Assembly (NCBI GenBank): GCA_944324635.1
Contig: CALUXC010000003.1
Span: 1-64,000 of the forward strand
Length of the DNA stretch: 64,000 nucleotides
Source of the DNA: Candidatus Avelusimicrobium intestinipullorum
GTDB lineage: Bacteria > Elusimicrobiota > Elusimicrobia > Elusimicrobiales > Elusimicrobiaceae
Direction of reading: 5' to 3'
Part shown: piece by piece, positions 60,985 through 64,000 of the stretch
Layout: each line of letters opens with the position of its first letter
How positions within the stretch are numbered: the stretch's first letter is position 1
Translations under genes and position numbers: made by a program
Notes under the pieces: generated by a model
The model's input: only the letters and a program-made list of their open reading frames with translations
Database searches by the model: none
What the model was told of the DNA's origin: nothing

Positions 60985-61621
60985 AAAAACGGACGTTTTA
61001 ACCCTGCTTAAAATCTTAAAACAGCTCTACCCCGAACATATCATTCCGCTGCACCACCAAAATGCATGGCAGCTGTTGTGTGCGGTGATTTTATCGGCCC
61101 AATGTACAGATGAACGCGTTAACCAAATTACGCCGGCGTTGTTTCGGGCTTTCCCTACGCCCCAGGCCATGGCCGCGGCCGACATTAAAGAAGTGGAAAA
61201 ATTAATTCATTCGGCGGGGTTTTATCACAGCAAGGCGTTGTCTCTTATTGAAAGTTCCAAACGCATTTGCGAAGTGTACGGCGGCCAGGTGCCCCAAACC
61301 ATGAAAGACCTGCTTTCCCTGCGCGGCGTGGCACGCAAAACGGCCAATGTGATGTTGGGGGATTATTTCAAAAAGCCGGAAGGCATTGTGGTGGATACGC
61401 ACATTAAGCGGCTGTCGTTTCGGCTGGGGCTCACCAAACAAACCGACCCCGTGAAAGTGGAGCAAGATTTAATGAAAATTATTCCCTATGAGTATTGGGC
61501 TTGGTTTGGCATTGCGCTTATTTTGCACGGACGGCGCGTGTGCAATGCGCGCAAACCCGAGTGTTCACACTGTAAGCTGGCGGCTCTCTGTCCGCGCAAA
61601 GGCGTTAAAATTTCAGCTTAA
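60974..61621 (+). CDS. nth: Endonuclease III
   Basis: A 215-residue base-excision repair glycosylase/AP lyase. Catalytic Lys122 lies in the helix-hairpin-helix LRGVARKTANVMLG and Asp141 in VVDTHIKRL. The 4Fe-4S cluster Cys pattern C-x6-C-x2-C-x5-C is at the C-terminus (CNARKPECSHCKLAALC). Sharing an operon with zinc uptake is unexpected; it may only be position. Confidence 0.95.
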   Translation: MPAKKTDVLTLLKILKQLYPEHIIPLHHQNAWQLLCAVILSAQCTDERVNQITPALFRAFPTPQAMAAADIKEVEKLIHSAGFYHSKALSLIESSKRICEVYGGQVPQTMKDLLSLRGVARKTANVMLGDYFKKPEGIVVDTHIKRLSFRLGLTKQTDPVKVEQDLMKIIPYEYWAWFGIALILHGRRVCNARKPECSHCKLAALCPRKGVKISA

Positions 61622-61649
61622 AAAATCCCGCCAGACGGCGGGATTTTTT
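61619..61649. terminator. Bidirectional intrinsic terminator
   Basis: TCCCGCC pairs with GGCGGGA, with A- and T-runs on both sides; serves nth and the convergent transferase. Confidence 0.88.
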
Positions 61650-61656
61650 GATAGGT

Positions 61657-62604
61657 TTAGTATTTTCTCCTGAGTAATGCTTTTAGCAGGTAGGTGCCAA
61701 ATTTTATCGGGTGTTTGCCCGGGTTCGGCGCCACTTGAAACAGGGGGTATTTTAACAGGCCCAGCTTTCTTAAAATCGGGAAGTTGTTTTCACACACAAT
61801 ACCCGTCTGCTTCACCCATTCTTTATAGGTTTGGAACCATTCGTCAAAATAATAATACTTCCAGAATTTGCGGTGTCCTACGGCGTGTACAATGGCCGCG
61901 TCTTTCAGTACGGACGCTTTTCTCCTCGCTTCACAGTTGTATTTTTCGTCCAAGGAGTCAATGTCTATGCCAAAGTGCTGGCACATTAAAAGCAGAATCC
62001 CTTGGTCCGGGAAAATGAGCGATTTGGTAATTTCGGCCGTTTTTTGGTAGCACCAATCCGCCATGGCGTTTCTGTCTGCAGGCAGATGATGGCTTGCGGT
62101 CATAATACCCACATTAAAGTGCGGCGCATCCATTTTGTAACCGGGAATATCATGCGTGAAATTCATGCGGACGCGTTCATCATAGTACTCGCGGCGGAAC
62201 CCAATCCCGTGGGGAATTTGAGCCAGCATGCCGGAAATATCGTTTTGAATTAAAATATCCGCATCCAGCCACAAAACATATTCGTATTGCTGTAGAAAAC
62301 GGAAACATTCATAGCGCACAAATGTCATTTCGCCATAATCGCGCAACGCCTGAGGGCGCAGCCCTTCCATATGCGGGAAGCGGTAATATTCAAATCGGCA
62401 GGGTAAGATATCGTTTAAGGCTTTGCGGCAGGCTTCGTCCATGTTTTGGTAATACACGATAACGTCTGCCCGTTCCAACAGCTTGGCGTTGTGGCGTTTA
62501 AGGGTTTTAAGCACTACGCCCAACGCGAAAGTTAAATTGCCCGTCACCCCCAGCACGATAGCCGTGTTTTTTTGAGGGGAAGTGGGGGTAAATAGAGAGG
62601 TCAT
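61657..62604 (-). CDS. GT8-like glycosyltransferase
   Basis: A 315-residue GT-A type enzyme. It has the DxD metal site in VLWLDADILIQ (near residue 115) and the HFNVGIM and FPDQGILLLM segments typical of GT8 lipopolysaccharide or glycogenin-like transferases. ATG 62604 lies only 8 nt after TACAAT (62618-62613), an extended -10, suggesting a leaderless mRNA; a TTG at 62622 is possible. Sugar and acceptor unknown. Confidence 0.75.
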   Translation of the reverse strand: MTSLFTPTSPQKNTAIVLGVTGNLTFALGVVLKTLKRHNAKLLERADVIVYYQNMDEACRKALNDILPCRFEYYRFPHMEGLRPQALRDYGEMTFVRYECFRFLQQYEYVLWLDADILIQNDISGMLAQIPHGIGFRREYYDERVRMNFTHDIPGYKMDAPHFNVGIMTASHHLPADRNAMADWCYQKTAEITKSLIFPDQGILLLMCQHFGIDIDSLDEKYNCEARRKASVLKDAAIVHAVGHRKFWKYYYFDEWFQTYKEWVKQTGIVCENNFPILRKLGLLKYPLFQVAPNPGKHPIKFGTYLLKALLRRKY

Positions 62605-62612
62605 ATGGGGGT

Positions 62613-62621
62613 ATTGTAGCA
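62613..62621 (-). promoter_or_regulatory. Extended -10 promoter for the GT8-like gene
   Basis: TGCTACAAT on the minus strand, immediately after the terminator of the beta-subunit gene and 8 nt before the ATG. Confidence 0.45.
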
Positions 62622-62650
62622 AAAAAACGCCCCGTTTACACGGGGCGTTT
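62621..62650 (-). terminator. Intrinsic terminator after the decarboxylase beta-subunit gene
   Basis: On the minus strand AACGCCCCG pairs with CGGGGCGTT and seven T follow. Confidence 0.88.
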
Positions 62651-62668
62651 GAAAAGACGGGGAAAAGG

Positions 62669-63826
62669 TTATTTTCCCAGCAGAGAGAGCAACACCCCTG
62701 CCGCTACCGCACTGCCGATAACGCCCGCTACGTTGGGCCCCATGGCATGCATCAGCAGGTAGTTGTTCTTGTCGTATTCCAATCCGATTTTGTTGGATAC
62801 GCGCGCCGCCATCGGCACCGCCGATACGCCCGCCGAACCGATAAGAGGATTGATTTTCGTCTTGCTAAAGCAGTTCATCAGCTTGGCCAACAGTACGCCC
62901 GAAGCCGTGGCAATGGAGAAGGCGATAATGCCCAACAGCAAAATGCCCAGCGTTTCGGTTTTGAGGAACTGGCTGGCCTGCAATTTGGAACCGACGGACA
63001 ACCCCAGCAAAATCGTGGTGATGTTGCAGAAGTCGTTTTGCAGCGTTTTGGACAGACGTTCCGCCACGCCGGATTCCTTAATCAAGTTACCAAACGTCAG
63101 CGCACCGATAAGGGGCGCGGCATCCGGCAACAGGAACGCACACAAGAGCAGAAGCACCAGCGGGAAAAGGATTTTCTCGCGTTTGGAAACGGGACGCAGC
63201 TGCGTCATTTTAATTTTGCGTTCCGCGTCCGTGGTCAGGAGCTTCATGATGGGCGGCTGGATAATCGGCACCAGGGCCATATACGAATAGGCCGCCACGG
63301 CAATGGCACCCAACAATTGCGGCGCCAGGCGGGAGGTTAAAAAGATGGCCGTCGGGCCGTCCGCCCCGCCGATAATGCCGATGGAAGCCGCTTCTTTAAG
63401 GCCAAAGGCGAAGGGCTGCGCATCTCCAAAGTGGATATACGAAAGCCCAATGGCTCCAATGAGCGTGGCAAAAATGCCAAACTGCGCCGCCCCGCCCAAG
63501 AGGGCCGTTTTGGGGTTGGCAATCAAGGGGCCGAAGTCTGTCATGGCTCCTACGGACATGAAGATAAACAGCGGAAAAAGACCCGTCTGAATACCGGCAT
63601 CGTATACGATGCGCAAAAATCCGCCCGTTTCGGCAATGCCCGCCAGCGGAATGTTGGAAAGCAGCCCGCCAAAGGCAATCGGAATCAGCAAAAGCGGTTC
63701 AAATTGCTTTTTGATGCCCAGCCACAGCAGGAAACAGCAAACCACAATCATCACCAGCTGCTGCCACGTAAGCGCATAAAGCGAGGTGGAGTGCGCTATT
63801 TTGGTAAGAGAAGTTAAAATATCCAT
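62669..63826 (-). CDS. oadB: Na+-translocating decarboxylase beta subunit
   Basis: A 385-residue inner-membrane protein of the OadB/GcdB/MmdB family with about ten or eleven helices. The family regions [17 protein letters not shown] near residue 155 and [14 protein letters not shown] near 255, which hold sodium-site residues, are present. It couples biotin-dependent decarboxylation to Na+ export. The neighbouring biotin carrier supports the complex; the substrate (oxaloacetate, methylmalonyl-CoA or glutaconyl-CoA) is not settled here. Confidence 0.9.
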   Translation of the reverse strand: MDILTSLTKIAHSTSLYALTWQQLVMIVVCCFLLWLGIKKQFEPLLLIPIAFGGLLSNIPLAGIAETGGFLRIVYDAGIQTGLFPLFIFMSVGAMTDFGPLIANPKTALLGGAAQFGIFATLIGAIGLSYIHFGDAQPFAFGLKEAASIGIIGGADGPTAIFLTSRLAPQLLGAIAVAAYSYMALVPIIQPPIMKLLTTDAERKIKMTQLRPVSKREKILFPLVLLLLCAFLLPDAAPLIGALTFGNLIKESGVAERLSKTLQNDFCNITTILLGLSVGSKLQASQFLKTETLGILLLGIIAFSIATASGVLLAKLMNCFSKTKINPLIGSAGVSAVPMAARVSNKIGLEYDKNNYLLMHAMGPNVAGVIGSAVAAGVLLSLLGK

Positions 63827-63838
63827 AGCTTTTTCCTC

Positions 63839-64000
63839 TTATTTGATTTCGGCCAGCGCGTCGCCGGTTTGGACTTGGTCGCCCTGTTTGGCGAGGAAGT
63901 GCACCGTTCCGGCCGCAGGCGCGGAAATGGCGGTTTCCATTTTCATGGCTTCCAGTACCATAATTTCCTGTCCTTCGCTGACGCGGTCCCCTTCTTTGGC
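63839..64000 (-). CDS. Biotin carrier domain protein, C-terminal end only
   Basis: The last 53 residues of a biotinyl/lipoyl-domain protein; the start lies beyond the window. The biotinylation motif EAMKMET is intact, with the following APAAGTVHFLAKQGDQVQTG half of the barrel. It lies 12 bp upstream of the beta subunit, so it is probably the gamma/biotin carrier or alpha-subunit C-terminus of the same decarboxylase. Confidence 0.9.
   Translation of the reverse strand, partial: AKEGDRVSEGQEIMVLEAMKMETAISAPAAGTVHFLAKQGDQVQTGDALAEIK

Overview
The window looks like a chromosomal segment from a diderm, LPS-making bacterium, most likely a host-associated member of the Elusimicrobiota. This assignment is an inference from gene content; I could not run a search. 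The support is a full outer-membrane set (bamA, a skp-like gene, lpxD-lpxC-fabZ-lpxA-lpxI, lptD, pal-cpoB-tolB), many lipoproteins and short-signal secreted proteins, a prepilin-like peptide, a GH57 branching enzyme next to a DUF4912 protein, and a Na+-translocating decarboxylase module. Nearly everything is housekeeping or cell-envelope. I see no transposase, prophage, CRISPR array or defence island.

Layout. 1-340: non-coding DNA with two identical 77-bp direct repeats, each with an intrinsic terminator, and several strong hairpins. 341-3284: tRNA-Pro, a C39-like peptidase overlapping an oligopeptide-binding lipoprotein, then a CAT-anticodon tRNA. 3465-8301: three sugar transferases running into a convergent MurJ-like flippase. 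8336-9781: gatB. 10000-10994: a secreted Cys-rich protein broken by a frameshift. 11185-13742: pal-cpoB-tolB. 30560 down to 13958 (minus): a tightly packed 13-gene run: tpiA, deoC, a giant DnaA-like AAA+ protein, two LPP20/FlgT-like lipoproteins, comM, dprA, topA, a Xer recombinase, a ROK kinase, lptD, tdk and an RDD membrane protein. 38187 down to 30795 (minus): bamA through lpxI. 38272-39620 (minus): rpmB, a TerC-family protein and tRNA-Thr. 39701-43035: a secreted TldD/TldE-like pair. 48095 down to 43086 (minus): a six-gene envelope operon (lipoprotein, beta-barrel, HAMP protein, TolC, patatin, TPR lipoprotein). 48279-53140: a large unrecognised membrane-anchored protein, an S1C-type protease, greA, and a secreted protein with HA-like repeats. 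53272-55768: glucan branching enzyme and DUF4912. 55904-58389: prepilin-like peptide, thrC, EamA transporter. 58491-61621: znuA-znuC-znuB-nth. 61657-64000: GT8-like transferase, oadB-like beta subunit and the end of a biotin-carrier gene cut by the window edge.

Much of the window serves the envelope: lipid A synthesis and LPS delivery (lpx genes, lptD), outer-membrane protein insertion (bamA, skp), the Tol-Pal link, sugar chains (transferases and flippase), and secreted proteases. The least explained pieces are the DnaA-like protein (26050-29148), the six-gene envelope operon, the secreted TldD/E pair, the frameshifted secreted protein with a folded leader, and the terminator repeats at the left edge. 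Several minus-strand genes have a -10 box only 6-8 nt from their ATG, suggesting leaderless mRNAs.
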